64,000 bases of DNA from Geomonas silvestris (GTDB lineage: Bacteria; Desulfobacterota; Desulfuromonadia; Geobacterales; Geobacteraceae): contig NZ_BLXX01000013.1 in the NCBI RefSeq assembly GCF_014193515.1, forward strand, positions 96,779 to 160,778. Reading direction: 5' to 3'. The notes beneath the pieces are model-generated. The model did no database searches. It saw only the letters and a program-made list of their open reading frames with translations, and was not told the DNA's origin. This document shows positions 56,001-64,000 of this stretch, piece after piece; position 1 is the stretch's first letter; every line of letters starts with the position of its first letter. The translations under genes and the position numbers were made by a program.

Positions 56001-56458
56001 AGAAAGAGTTCGGCGGCCAGTCCAGAGCGGCGGGAAAGCGAGGCATCGTCGCCGGAGAGGTAGCGCTGCGGGGCCTGCCTCCCCTGCACCATCTCCTGCG
56101 AGGGGAACAGCTCGGTGAAGCGGGCGAGCGCCTGCGCCGCGTCGCCGCGGTACCCGGGGTAGCCCGCCTGGGCCATGGCCGCGTTGAGCACCCCGGGCTG
56201 CTGCCGGCAGTACTCGGCTACCAGGAAACGGTACACCTTGTTGAACACCGAGTAGAGATGCAAAAGGCCCGGCGGCACCGCAGGCTCCCCGGAAATAAGC
56301 TGCCGGTTCAGTTGCGCCGCCAGACGCCGTGCGTAAATGATGCCGGGAGCGCTCCCCAACTGCTCGAGGAGGGTGCGCAGCTCGACCCGCTCGCCACAGC
56401 GGGCGGAAATGGGGATATCGAAAGGAAAATAATCCGAGTTAATCAGCCGTTGCTTCAT
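53057..56458 (-). CDS. Very large GH13 (alpha-amylase family) glycosidase-like protein
   Basis: A 1133-residue cytoplasmic protein (no signal peptide). A GH13 TIM barrel lies at about residues 340-680. Region I is DMVPNHTGLF; region II is IRFDAAMTLAK with the nucleophile Asp526; region III is LLAEAFWLMEG with acid/base Glu591; region IV reads FMNNPDERTAV with Asp652 (instead of the usual NHD). A 300-residue N-terminal helical part and a 400-residue helical C-terminal part are unlike normal amylases. It could be a maltosyl- or trehalose/glycogen-modifying enzyme. GAGG precedes ATG 56458; the frame to 56524 is not supported. A GAGACA-N17-TATTAT promoter lies at 56524-56552. Confidence 0.87.
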   Translation of the reverse strand: MKQRLINSDYFPFDIPISARCGERVELRTLLEQLGSAPGIIYARRLAAQLNRQLISGEPAVPPGLLHLYSVFNKVYRFLVAEYCRQQPGVLNAAMAQAGYPGYRGDAAQALARFTELFPSQEMVQGRQAPQRYLSGDDASLSRRSGLAAELFLLRLGDENRALDGLRRIFDSVELAASSPYPTVSGKLDERLAQGPGFQPLNVPLPELLRAPLKASPTSLAGQIAYIKEHWAGLLPGEILTELITAMDIVAQEERSFAQGHGPGEAKVLFGKGWLRRTGGDEYPEYERFSQDADWMANVVMIAKMVYVWLGQLSRTYGREIRTLDQIPDAELDKLARWGFSGLWLIGIWERSPSSQRIKHIMGNHEAISSAYSLFDYVIAQDLGGDWALDNLRQRCAARGIRLASDMVPNHTGLFSKWTLEHPDWFVQLDYPPYPNYQFNGPDLSFDGRIGLFIEDGYWDKRDAAVVFKHVDRDTGRARYIYHGNDGTSTPWNDTAQLNYLIPEVREAVIQTILHVARQFPIIRFDAAMTLAKKHYQRLWYPLPGHGSGVPSRAEHGMDRPSFDAVFPNEFWREVVDRVAVEAPDTLLLAEAFWLMEGYFVRTLGMHRVYNSAFMNMLKMEENAKYRQTLKNVLEFEPEILKRFVNFMNNPDERTAVEQFGKEGKYFGATVLLVTMPGLPMIGHGQVEGFHEKYGMEYKQALWDEPVDQALVARHESNIFPLMRRRHIFSGSENFVLYDFYAGSNVDENVFAYSNRYGNERGLILFHNRYANTAGWIRYSCAATRKNGDGSAALVQHSLGEALDFNGDGRHYYSFRDYATGLSYLRNGRELCEQGLFVELAGYEYHAFLDFKEIWDDDFGTWGSLCYKLNGAPVESLEEEVKQVRWAGANDALRALLAKVIAATDEPEAEALMMVPLLEPLVAAFYKTLALQAKESSLRSLLVTFGAEMNQALKAPAPELTLDPRNHLLLCAFLALHRIGELTEVESAPLFDHFGLARPVVEAFALLPDAEEAGETLQPWAWGDLLRVLLRHESLLDEFEEKGALVSLTGLFADQAAADFLQLHESGGVEWFNKERLELVLTWLSRIAPYGAGGVPQPQAAVQRSCALVLRAAEQAGYRLELLLRSFDTSQPE

Positions 56459-56523
56459 GAAGACACCTCGCGGGGATTGGCACTGGCTCAGGCGCACCGC
56501 TTGCCGGCGTGCACCAGTCGGCA

Positions 56524-56552
56524 ATAATACATGGTATTTTTCCGGCTGTCTC
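56524..56552 (-). promoter_or_regulatory. Promoter of the GH13 gene
   Basis: Minus strand: GAGACA (56552-56547), 17-base spacer, TATTAT (56529-56524). Confidence 0.45.
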
Positions 56553-56619
56553 TAAAAAAATTATTATTAACGTGCTAGAATTTTCCACGCTTTTCCTTAC
56601 CCCATTGAGGCATTTACCC

Positions 56620-56648
56620 TTGACATCATTCGAGATTTGCCCTAAAGC
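56620..56648 (+). promoter_or_regulatory. Promoter of the mltG operon
   Basis: TTGACA (56620-56625), 17-base spacer, TAAAGC (56643-56648). It would start transcripts near 56655, about 40 bases before the proposed upstream mltG start at 56696. Confidence 0.45.
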
Positions 56649-56779
56649 TAGCGGTAGCGTCTCGCTAAAGCACCGTTTTTAAACAGGGTACTCCCATCGC
56701 ACTCTCCGCCTTCACACGTCTTTACCGTAAGCTCCGCCGGCGGCGCCGCGCCGCCCTCCTCGTCCTTATCATCCTCATT

Positions 56780-57748
56780 ATGATCCCCCTGGGGCGCTTC
56801 TACCTGTTCATCCAGGCCCCTGCCGGAAAGGGCAAGAAGCTGGAGATCGTCGAGCTTGCCAAAGGGACCTCGCTGCGCAGCTTCGCCGGGGTACTCGAGT
56901 CGCGCGGCATCGTCTCCAGCGCCCGGCTCTTCGCGCTCTACGCCCGCATCAAGGGTGGGGACGCGCGGGTCAAGGCGGGTTACTACCAGTTGAGCGACGG
57001 CATGCGCCCCTTCGAGATCCTGGACAAGATGCTGGCCGGCGACGTCTACCAGCGCATCTTCGCCCTCCCTCCCGGCTATTCCATGTACCAGGTTGCCGAG
57101 ATCCTCGAGAAGCACGCCATCTTCCGCAAGGAGGCGTTCCTGGCCGCCTGCCGGGACCGCACCCTGCTGGACCAGCTCGGCATCGACGGCTCGAGCGTGG
57201 AAGGGTACCTCTTCCCGGGGAGCTACAACATCCTTCCCGGGCGGACCGAGCACCAGGTGGTGCGCGAGATGGTCGAGCGCCAGCTGAAGGTGCTGAAAAG
57301 CGGCTACCAGGCCCGTGCCGAAAAGGCCGGCCTCTCTCTCGGGAAGCTGCTCACCCTGGCCTCGATGGTCGAGAAGGAAGCGGTCCGCGCCGAAGAGAAG
57401 CCGACCATTGCAGCGGTGTTCGAGAACCGCCTCAAGCTGAGGATGCGCCTGCAGAGTGATCCTACCGCCCTGTACGGGATCCGCGCCTTCGCGGGGAAGG
57501 TCTCGCGCCAGGACATCCTGAAGCCGACCCCCTACAACACCTACCTCATCGCCGGCCTCCCCCCCGGCCCGATCGGCAACCCCGGCAGCGACGCCATCGA
57601 GGCGGTCCTGAGCCACCCCACGGTCCCCTATCTCTACTTCGTGGCGCGCGGCGACGGTAGCCACCAGTTCAGCAGCGACCTTACCGCCCACAACGCCGCG
57701 GTGCACAAGTTTCTCAGATCCAGTACCGTCAGCGCAGAGGCTCCCTGA
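56780..57748 (+). CDS. mltG: Endolytic murein transglycosylase MltG (true start probably upstream)
   Basis: MltG cuts nascent glycan strands at the inner membrane and so sets glycan length. The C-terminal YceG domain is complete: VEGYLFPGSYNI, the catalytic Glu in LLTLASMVEKEAV, LQSDPTALYGI, PTPYNTYLIAGLPPGPIGNPG, VARGDGSHQFS. ATG 56780 is the first normal start codon, but it begins after the membrane helix. In frame upstream, with no stop, lies LYRKLRRRRRAALLVLIIL, a typical basic-plus-hydrophobic anchor, reaching back to an ATC at 56696 with AGGG eight bases before it. The real protein is therefore probably 28 residues longer, with a non-AUG start. The stop overlaps the next gene's ATG. Confidence 0.9.
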   Translation: MIPLGRFYLFIQAPAGKGKKLEIVELAKGTSLRSFAGVLESRGIVSSARLFALYARIKGGDARVKAGYYQLSDGMRPFEILDKMLAGDVYQRIFALPPGYSMYQVAEILEKHAIFRKEAFLAACRDRTLLDQLGIDGSSVEGYLFPGSYNILPGRTEHQVVREMVERQLKVLKSGYQARAEKAGLSLGKLLTLASMVEKEAVRAEEKPTIAAVFENRLKLRMRLQSDPTALYGIRAFAGKVSRQDILKPTPYNTYLIAGLPPGPIGNPGSDAIEAVLSHPTVPYLYFVARGDGSHQFSSDLTAHNAAVHKFLRSSTVSAEAP

Positions 57749-59670
57749 TGGCGGCCCGGATCCTGCTCGCGGAGGATAACCAGCGGCTTGCCGGGATGCT
57801 GCAGACCTTCCTGGTTGCGCAGGGGCACCAGGTGGTCGCCGCAGCGGACGGGATCAGCGCGCTGGCAGCCCTGGAGCGCGGCGGGATCGACCTGGTCCTT
57901 TTGGATCTGAAGCTCCCCGGTATCGGCGGGGTCGAAATCCTGAAAAAGCTGCGCACCACGCCGGCCTTGCGGGAGCTCCCCGTCGTCGTGATGACCGGCG
58001 TCTACCGCGGGGCGGGGTACGCCGCCGCGGCCGAAAAGCTCGGTGTGAAGGCGTACCTGGAAAAACCGTTCACCCGCGAGGCCTTCCTGGAAGCGGTGCG
58101 CTCCTCTCTTCCCGCGCCCCCGACGGGGGAGGACCTGGCCGGGCTTTTGGTGGAACTCCACACCGGCCGCGCCACCGGTACCCTCTTACTCGCCGACCGG
58201 ACCCGAATCACCTTCGTCCAGGGGGAGCCGGTCTCCTTTGTCTCCGGGGAGTTCATCAACTACCTGGTGGCCACCGGGCACCTGGGTGCCGCCGACCGCG
58301 GGAAGTTCTTCCCCGACGGCGCGCCCCGGCTGACGCTCACCGAGGCGGGCCTCTTAAGTTACGACGAATTGGTCGAGCAGTCCCGCCTCTTCCTCACCAA
58401 GCGGCTGAGCGACGCGCTGGAAGCGGGGAACCAGGCACACTTCAGCAACGAGCTCTTCCCCCCCGAGCTGCCGCTTTGCCCGGTCTCCCTCCCCCGGCTC
58501 CTCTACCAGGCCTCCCGCTCCAGCGCGGCACGCTTTTCCGGTGCGGAGTACCTCGCACAGTACGGCCGGCTCTTTCCGGCGAAGACGGCGCACTATTTCC
58601 GGCGCAGCAACCTGTTAACCCTGGGGCGCGACGACATCGACCTTTTGGAGCTGCTCTCCTGCGGGCGCCGCGTCGAGGAGATCGTGACGGCGAGCGCCGA
58701 CCGCAACGCTGCCGCGTCGTTTTTAAACTTCCTGGTGCGCCTGGGGATGCTCGCCCTGCACCCCACGCCGGTTGCCGACCAGGGACCCGACTTCCCCCAG
58801 AAGCGGCTCTTCAACCGCCCCATCGAGGAGGTGCGCGAGGCCGACGCCGCGCCGCTGAGCTTCGAGGACCTGGTGGACGAGGTCTCGGGATCGGTGGAAC
58901 TCGTGGTAGGCGAAGAAGGGATGGCCGCGCCGCTCTCCGCGGGCGAGATCGACTTCGAGCAGGAGGTGCAGCGCGACTACGCCGCGATCCAGGACAAGAA
59001 CTACTACGAGATCTTCGGGCTCTCCCAGGGTTCCTTCAGCTTCGGCGCCCTCAAGGAGGCCTACTTCTCGAAGACCAGGCAGTACTCGGCGGAGAAGTTC
59101 ATGGAGCTCTCCGGGGCGACCCTCTCACGGGCCCAAGACGTCCTGTCCCACTACGCCAACGCCTACAACACCCTCTCCAGCGTGATCGCCAAGGAGCGCT
59201 ACGACGAGATCCTGAACGCGAACAGCGTGGGGGTCGGCGGACAGCGCGACGACGAATTGCAGGCCCGTATCCAGTTCCAGTCCGGTAAGGTGTTCCTTGA
59301 GATGGAGGACTACCCCAACGCCGAGCGCGCGCTGCAGGACGCCTACACCCTCGATCCCAACGATGCCCCGACCTGCGCCTTTTTGGCCTGGGCCATCTAC
59401 AAGAACCCGGCAAACACCGGCTCCCGCACCAGCTTGGACAAGTGCCGGATGCTCCTCTCCAAGAGCCTGCAGATGGGGCGCTGCGCCGAGGCCTTCTCGT
59501 TCCGCGGCTGGATGCTCCTGGACGAGGGGCGCGACGGGCTCGCCGAGTCCGAATTCCAGAAGGCCCTCAGGCTGAACAGCCGCGAGCGCCTGGCCCAGGC
59601 CGGGATGCGGCTCATCAACGAGCGCCGCGAAGCCGAGAAGAAGGGGCTCTTCAAGCGCATCTTCGGCTAG
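57748..59670 (+). CDS. Response regulator: receiver - PATAN/DUF4388 - J-like domain - TPR
   Basis: A 640-residue cytoplasmic protein. Receiver domain (about 1-120) with phospho-Asp in LVLLDLKLPG and Lys in YLEKPF. A PATAN/DUF4388-like region (about 125-330: GTLLLADRTRITFVQGEPVSF). A DnaJ-like J domain (about 430-500: NYYEIFGLSQGSFSFGALKE, KERYDEIL) in which the HPD tripeptide is missing. TPR helices follow to the end (about 515-640). The order is like regulators of motility and polarity in Deltaproteobacteria. Its ATG overlaps the mltG stop, so it is coupled to cell-wall synthesis. Confidence 0.83.
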   Translation: MAARILLAEDNQRLAGMLQTFLVAQGHQVVAAADGISALAALERGGIDLVLLDLKLPGIGGVEILKKLRTTPALRELPVVVMTGVYRGAGYAAAAEKLGVKAYLEKPFTREAFLEAVRSSLPAPPTGEDLAGLLVELHTGRATGTLLLADRTRITFVQGEPVSFVSGEFINYLVATGHLGAADRGKFFPDGAPRLTLTEAGLLSYDELVEQSRLFLTKRLSDALEAGNQAHFSNELFPPELPLCPVSLPRLLYQASRSSAARFSGAEYLAQYGRLFPAKTAHYFRRSNLLTLGRDDIDLLELLSCGRRVEEIVTASADRNAAASFLNFLVRLGMLALHPTPVADQGPDFPQKRLFNRPIEEVREADAAPLSFEDLVDEVSGSVELVVGEEGMAAPLSAGEIDFEQEVQRDYAAIQDKNYYEIFGLSQGSFSFGALKEAYFSKTRQYSAEKFMELSGATLSRAQDVLSHYANAYNTLSSVIAKERYDEILNANSVGVGGQRDDELQARIQFQSGKVFLEMEDYPNAERALQDAYTLDPNDAPTCAFLAWAIYKNPANTGSRTSLDKCRMLLSKSLQMGRCAEAFSFRGWMLLDEGRDGLAESEFQKALRLNSRERLAQAGMRLINERREAEKKGLFKRIFG

Positions 59671-60132
59671 CCCGCGCCCATTCCTCTCCATTCCTCTCCA
59701 TTCCTCTCCATTCCTCTCCATTCCTCTCCATTCTTCTCCATTCCTCTCCATTCCTCTTTTTCCACGTTTTCTCTCGGGCTCTCATCCCCACCGATCCGAC
59801 AAACCTTTGCCTCACCTTTTCAAGATCTTGATTGCTCCCCAACGAAAATGCTCCCACATGATCTAGCTCAAGCAGCCGTTTGAGTCCGTCATGCGCCGAT
59901 CGGCCGAACTCTCGTTCCCCCCTTCGCAAGGGGAGGACGTGAGAGCACCTGTCTGCCTTGCGCTTCAATTATTTTGTTTTATTTAAAATCAATTAAAGTT
60001 TCCTCCGATGGGTCCCGATACCAATAACCATGGGCTACCACCTCGGTCCACCTATGTAAAAACAGCTACCTGACAAATTCTGCCAGTCGAACCTCAGTGT
60101 AGCCGCAGCCGTCACATTAAAAGGAGGCACCT
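59671..60132. other. 462-base region before the LivK-like gene
   Basis: Contains the 10-base tandem repeat, a fragment of the dispersed repeat (CCCCCCTTCGCAAGGGG at 59918-59944), and an AT-rich stretch (59966-60000) with a possible -10 TATTTA. The last 130 bases look like an untranslated leader ending in AAAAGGAGG before the ATG. No gene was seen. Confidence 0.5.
59679..59758. repeat. 10-base tandem repeat (about eight units)
   Basis: Eight head-to-tail copies of TTCCTCTCCA, one with a C-to-T change (TTCTTCTCCA). All bases of the unit on one strand are pyrimidines except one A. It begins about 10 bases after the stop of the receiver-PATAN gene. Period equals about one helical turn. Confidence 0.85.
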
Positions 60133-61278
60133 ATGAAGACGATCATCACGCTCGTTTCACTGCTGGCCATGGGAGCCGGCACCGCACTCGCGGCGGAACC
60201 CGCAGGGGAAGTCATCAAGATCGGCATGGTAAACGACCAGAGCGGCCCGAACAAGGGAGCCGGCAAATCCATGAAGGTCGGGGTCCACGCCTACTTCAAG
60301 GCGGTCAACGAGAAAGGTGGCGTGAACGGCAGGAAGATCGAGCTGGTGAACGCCAACGACCAGTACGTGCCGGACAAGACGGTAGACGGGCTGCTCAAGC
60401 TGATCGAGGAGCAGAAGATCTTCGCCGTGATCGGCACCATCGGCACCTCCAACGGCGTCTCCATCCTCCCCATCGTCAAGGAGTACAAGCTCCCCTTCGT
60501 GGCACCGCGCTCCGGCGCCTCCAACTTCCGCTCCCCGGTGCTGCGCGAGGTGATCAACATCCGCGCAAGCCACCAGGAAGAACTCGACAAGCTGGTCGAT
60601 CTCCTGGTCAAGGAAGGGGGCGCCAAGCGCTTCGCCATCTTCTACCAGAACGACACCTTCGGCACCGACGTCCTCAACTGCACCGAGAACGCGCTGAAGC
60701 GGCACAACCTGACCCTGGTCGCCAAAGGGGCCTTCGAGCGCGGGACGCAAGCGGTCACCGCGGCTCTCGCCTCCATCATCGCCGCCAAGCCGGACGCCAT
60801 CATCCTGGGCTCCATCTACGGGCCGGGTGCCGAGTTCGCCAAGGCAGCCCGCAAAGAAGGGCTCAAGAGCTACCTCGCCACCGGTTCCTTCGCCGGCGGC
60901 TCCAACCTGGTCCAGGCGGCCGGGGAAGCCGCCGAAGGGCTCCTCATGTCCCAAGTGGTCCCCCACCTGGACGACTTGAGCCTCCCGGTCACCAAGGAGT
61001 GCAAGGAGGCGATCGAGAAGAACCCGGAGGACGTCAGCTTCAACGCGGTGACCCTGGAGGGGTGCCTGACCGCGAAGTCGATGGTGCTCGCGCTGGAAAA
61101 GGCCGGCACCCCGCCCACCCGGGAAGGGCTCCTCAAGGCCTACGAGGCGATGAAGGACGTCGACCTGGGGGGGATCAAGCTGAACTTCTCGCCGGGAAAC
61201 CACCAGGGGCAGAGTAACGTCTACCTGGAGATCGTCCGGGGCGGCAAGCTGGTCCCCTTCAACTCCTTCAAGAACTAG
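60133..61278 (+). CDS. Periplasmic branched-chain amino acid/amide-type binding protein (LivK-like)
   Basis: A 381-residue exported protein with a signal peptide ([16 protein letters not shown]). It is a type I periplasmic binding protein of the LivK/Urt family: [70 protein letters not shown]. No permease or ATPase follows; instead a chemoreceptor gene begins 17 bases after its stop. It may present its ligand to that receptor. AAAAGGAGG precedes the ATG. Confidence 0.88.
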   Translation: MKTIITLVSLLAMGAGTALAAEPAGEVIKIGMVNDQSGPNKGAGKSMKVGVHAYFKAVNEKGGVNGRKIELVNANDQYVPDKTVDGLLKLIEEQKIFAVIGTIGTSNGVSILPIVKEYKLPFVAPRSGASNFRSPVLREVINIRASHQEELDKLVDLLVKEGGAKRFAIFYQNDTFGTDVLNCTENALKRHNLTLVAKGAFERGTQAVTAALASIIAAKPDAIILGSIYGPGAEFAKAARKEGLKSYLATGSFAGGSNLVQAAGEAAEGLLMSQVVPHLDDLSLPVTKECKEAIEKNPEDVSFNAVTLEGCLTAKSMVLALEKAGTPPTREGLLKAYEAMKDVDLGGIKLNFSPGNHQGQSNVYLEIVRGGKLVPFNSFKN

Positions 61279-61294
61279 CAGCAGGAGAGGCACC

Positions 61295-63775
61295 ATGACC
61301 GTCAAAAGCAAGCTGCTCAGCAACGTCGCCTTGACCATCATCGGCATCGCCATCATCGCCGGCATCGGGCTCTTCTCCATCGGCAAGGTGCGTTCGAGCA
61401 TCGAAATCCTCACCGGCAAGTCGACCCCGCTGCACCTGAAGATGCTGGAATTGCAGCAGACCGTCGAGAAGGTCTCCGCCGACTTCATGCGCCTGGAGAT
61501 GACCACCGAACCGGCGGAGGTGGCGAAGCTCTCCGACACCATCACCGGCCGGATCCGCCGCATGGAGGCCCTGAACGAGGAGATCCGGGAGGGCGGCGCG
61601 GACTCCTCGGGGGTGGATACCGCCGTACTGCGGGGGATCGAGCAGACGGTGGTCCAGGTCGCCTCGCAGCGCCTGAAGGACATGGCGCTCTTCAGGGGGG
61701 AGATCGCCACGGTGAACAGCGAGCTGACCCGGGCCGAGGCCGGGGTGGCAGAGATGCGCAAGAGCATCAGCCAGCTGGGGAGCTCGGCCCTGGGCGCTAT
61801 CAACTCCTCGCAGGCGGCGAACCTGCAGGTGAACTCGAGCATCAAGAAACTGCTCACCTTGCAAAGCCGGCTCAAGGACATCAGCATCATCTTGAGCGAC
61901 CTAGAGCTGATCAAGAACAAGTTCAAGATCGGCCCCTTGCGGGAGCGCCTGAAAAACGCCGTCGAGCTCACCCGCAGCATCGAGGTGGAAAACGGCGACA
62001 ACCCGGCCATCAAGGAGGTGAAGGGGGTGGCGCTCGACCTTTTGAACAAGATCGGCGCCGACGAGGGAGGGCTCATCCCCTTCAGGCTGGAGATCCTGAG
62101 CACCCCGGAGAAGACCGAGACCGAGCAGTACGCCGCCAAGATCCAGGAGATCGTGAAGCCGCTCGAGGAGAACAGCCGAAAGATCTTCAATACCATCGAC
62201 ACCCTCGAGCTGCAGATCGTCAAGGACCGCAACAACGTGGTGGCTTCGCTCGGCTTCCAGAACGCGGCCTCCGCGGTCATGGAGGCGGGCTCGGCGATCA
62301 GCGTGGACGTGAAGGAACTCAACTCCGGGGTACGCCAGATCATGCTGAGCTCCGGCGAGGCGGAGGTCGCTCGAATCGCCGGGGCCCTTACCCAGACCGA
62401 GAAGCGCATCGACGGTAACATCGCCCTGGCGCGCAAGCTGTTGCAGCAGTCCGGCCAGACCGCGCTCGCCAACAACATCGGGCAGGTCTCGGGCATCATC
62501 AAGCACGCCGCCGCCTCCATCGGGCGGATCGAGGCGACCAAGCTGAGCGTCATCAAGAGTAACGCCGCCATGCAGAAGGCGCTCGACTCGGCGCGGGGAA
62601 TCTCGCGCGAGCAGGCACTTAAGAGTGAGGAGCAGGTGAAGAGCATCGGCGAGAACCAGCAGCAGATCCTCGCCGGGGTGCGCCAGGCGGTCCGTAACGC
62701 CACCACCCTCTCCTTCGTGATGATTGGCGTGTCGCTCCTGGTCGCCCTTATCTCGCTGCTGATCAGCCTGCGCATCATCGCCTCGATCACGAAACCCTTG
62801 GCGCACGCCATGGTGGCAACCCGGGGGATCGCCCAGGGAGACCTCACCAGGCGGATCGCTTCCGCGGGCAACGACGAGATCGGCGCGATCTGCAGCAGCA
62901 TCAACAACATCGTGGTGCACTTCCACGAGGTCATCTCGCGGGTTGCCGAGAACACCCGCCAGGTCGCCTCCGCCTCGACCCAGCTCTCGCTTGCCGCGGA
63001 GCAGATGGCGACGGGGTCCGCCCGGGTGGCCGGCCAGGCGGACACGGTCGCGACCGCCAGCGAAGAGATGGCCGCCACCTCCAACGAGATCGCCCAGAAC
63101 TGCACCTCGGCGGCGTCGAGCTCGCAGCAGGCAAACCAAGCGGCGGCAGCCGGGGCCGAGGTGGTCAAGGGGACGGTGCGCGGCATGACCCAGATCGCGG
63201 AGAACGTCCGGAAATCGGCGGCCAGCATCGGGAGCCTGGGTACCAAGTCCGAGCAGATCGGCGGCATCGTGTGCACCATAAACGACATCGCCGACCAGAC
63301 CAACCTGCTCGCCCTGAACGCCGCCATCGAGGCGGCGCGCGCCGGCGAGCACGGGCGTGGCTTCGCGGTGGTGGCCGACGAGGTGCGCGCCCTGGCGCAG
63401 CGCACCGCCAGCGCCACCAAGGAGATCGGCGAGCTGATCAAGGCGGTCCAGTCGGAGACCCGGGAGGCGATCAAGGTCATGGAGGCGGGGGTGCGCGAGG
63501 TGGAACAGGGAAGCGCCGAGGCGGAGCAGTCGGGAGGCGCCCTCGAGGAGATCCTGCAGCAGATCGGCGCACTCACCATGCAGGTGAACCAGATCGCGAC
63601 GGCGGCCGAGGAGCAGACCGCCACCACCGGCGAGATCACCGGGAACATCCAGACCATAAGCGAGGTGGTCCAGGAGACCGCGGCGAGCGCCCAGGAATCG
63701 GCGTCCTCGGCGCTCAAGCTCTCCCAGCTCGCCGACGAGCAGCAAAAGCTGGTCGGGCAGTTCAGGCTCGCCTAG
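61295..63775 (+). CDS. Methyl-accepting chemotaxis protein with large periplasmic domain
   Basis: An 826-residue chemoreceptor. First membrane helix (about 11-30), a periplasmic helical sensor domain of about 430 residues, second helix (about 470-493, [18 protein letters not shown]), HAMP (about 495-545, [19 protein letters not shown]) and the signalling domain with the conserved hairpin tip ([39 protein letters not shown]). It signals to CheA/CheW. The sensor domain is larger than usual (about 150-300 residues). It follows the LivK-like protein closely; AGGAGAGG before the ATG. A terminator ends the pair. Confidence 0.92.
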   Translation: MTVKSKLLSNVALTIIGIAIIAGIGLFSIGKVRSSIEILTGKSTPLHLKMLELQQTVEKVSADFMRLEMTTEPAEVAKLSDTITGRIRRMEALNEEIREGGADSSGVDTAVLRGIEQTVVQVASQRLKDMALFRGEIATVNSELTRAEAGVAEMRKSISQLGSSALGAINSSQAANLQVNSSIKKLLTLQSRLKDISIILSDLELIKNKFKIGPLRERLKNAVELTRSIEVENGDNPAIKEVKGVALDLLNKIGADEGGLIPFRLEILSTPEKTETEQYAAKIQEIVKPLEENSRKIFNTIDTLELQIVKDRNNVVASLGFQNAASAVMEAGSAISVDVKELNSGVRQIMLSSGEAEVARIAGALTQTEKRIDGNIALARKLLQQSGQTALANNIGQVSGIIKHAAASIGRIEATKLSVIKSNAAMQKALDSARGISREQALKSEEQVKSIGENQQQILAGVRQAVRNATTLSFVMIGVSLLVALISLLISLRIIASITKPLAHAMVATRGIAQGDLTRRIASAGNDEIGAICSSINNIVVHFHEVISRVAENTRQVASASTQLSLAAEQMATGSARVAGQADTVATASEEMAATSNEIAQNCTSAASSSQQANQAAAAGAEVVKGTVRGMTQIAENVRKSAASIGSLGTKSEQIGGIVCTINDIADQTNLLALNAAIEAARAGEHGRGFAVVADEVRALAQRTASATKEIGELIKAVQSETREAIKVMEAGVREVEQGSAEAEQSGGALEEILQQIGALTMQVNQIATAAEEQTATTGEITGNIQTISEVVQETAASAQESASSALKLSQLADEQQKLVGQFRLA

Positions 63776-63804
63776 GGGCTTCCCATCGCCCCGGCGTCAC
63801 ATGG

Positions 63805-63834
63805 TGCCGCACCGCTTTTCGGTGCGGCATTTTT
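63805..63834 (+). terminator. Intrinsic terminator after the chemoreceptor
   Basis: TGCCGCACCG, five-base loop, CGGTGCGGCA, then five T. Confidence 0.9.
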
Positions 63835-63874
63835 GTTGGAGCCTCCCGCCCTCCCCCGCAGTTTCCCGCTAAAC

Positions 63875-64000
63875 TGGATCTTCCCCGATCTTGTGGACAG
63901 TCCGAAAAGCTGCTAAAACCGGCAGCACGGAGGGACTGTCATGGCAAAGAAGAGGAAGACGTATTCCAGGGAATTCAAGGTTGAAACGGTTAAGCTCATC
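63875..64000 (+). mobile_element. Left end of an IS3-family-like insertion sequence (truncated by the window)
   Basis: TGGATCTTCCCCGATCTTG, with a GTGGACAGTCC that follows, looks like the terminal inverted repeat of IS3-type elements. A transposase OrfA start follows 66 bases later. The right end is outside the window, so family and completeness are unknown. Confidence 0.6.
63941..64000 (+). CDS. IS3-type transposase OrfA, N-terminal 20 residues
   Basis: MAKKRKTYSREFKVETVKLI is the usual start of helix-turn-helix OrfA proteins of IS3-like elements, which bind the IS ends. AGGGACTGTC precedes the ATG (GAGGGA at a suitable spacing). The frame runs off the right edge. Confidence 0.75.
   Translation, partial: MAKKRKTYSREFKVETVKLI

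Noticed and set aside
53267..56527. 1086-codon plus-strand frame opposite the GH13 gene
   Set aside because: Shadow of the GH13 coding strand: His/Gln/Val/Gly-rich composition and no domain.
60157..63717. 1186-codon open frame on the minus strand
   Set aside because: It is fully antisense to the LivK-like and chemoreceptor genes, Ser/Arg/Ala-rich, and has no ribosome site; it is open only because of GC-rich codon bias.

Overview
The window reads as chromosome of a high-GC Geobacteraceae-type bacterium (Geobacter/Geomonas/Citrifermentans group, Desulfuromonadia). This is inferred from gene content: secreted heme and beta-propeller lipoproteins, a large family of sensory proteins (PAS, REC, MCP, SpoIIE), rhodanese lipoproteins, a PATAN-type response regulator, an RNase E/G with a long Ala/Lys tail, and a methylmalonyl-CoA decarboxylase. 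No rRNA, tRNA or CRISPR was seen. The only mobile element is the left tip of an IS3-like insertion sequence at the right edge.

Layout. 1-5500 (minus strand): start of sucA, the DUF190-crcB fluoride pair, an outer-membrane barrel and RNase E/G. 5.8-8.5 kb: a protein with a HEPN-like motif, a DUF2721 membrane protein, an amidohydrolase and a DUF72 protein. 8.8-13.5 kb: a very large hybrid sensor kinase with a fused periplasmic binding domain, and an acetylornithine-type aminotransferase. 13.7-16.6 kb: a strong promoter, two tandem attenuator-like RNA elements, a beta-propeller lipoprotein and a fibronectin III-cytochrome c lipoprotein. 16.7-26.9 kb: an envelope block of three glycosyltransferases, a periplasmic rhodanese, an Fe-S/VTT fusion protein, an outer-membrane barrel, and a four-domain rhodanese lipoprotein interrupted by three -1 indels and preceded by a third copy of the attenuator element.

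26.9-30.9 kb is a sulfur-related island: Rrf2 regulator, sulfate-binding protein, DUF2292, DUF2325, a NifH-fold protein that has lost its Walker A lysine, and a hydrolase. 31-34.5 kb: a LysM protein and an 873-residue secreted protein with an AAAEK repeat. 34.9-39.2 kb: a small membrane protein, an EmrE-type transporter, a MaoC dehydratase, an HD protein, an HNH nuclease and a PAS-SpoIIE phosphatase. 39.3-45.5 kb: an ABC-F ATPase, Lon protease and an MFS transporter. 45.8-49.8 kb: an exported protein, paired M16 peptidases and a 35-residue rubredoxin-like protein. 50-56.5 kb: methylmalonyl-CoA decarboxylase, an aspartate:alanine-exchanger-type transporter and a giant GH13 protein. 56.7-63.8 kb: MltG, a REC-PATAN-J-TPR regulator, a LivK-type binding protein and a chemoreceptor.

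The most interesting structure is the conserved two-hairpin leader element. It occurs twice in front of the propeller lipoprotein and once, on the other strand 13 kb away, in front of the rhodanese lipoprotein, each time behind a good sigma70 promoter. It looks like an undescribed attenuation or riboswitch-like control shared by secreted proteins. A dispersed ~110 bp composite hairpin repeat (five or six copies), two arrays of an NNAGAAC heptamer, and a 10 bp tandem repeat also lie between genes.
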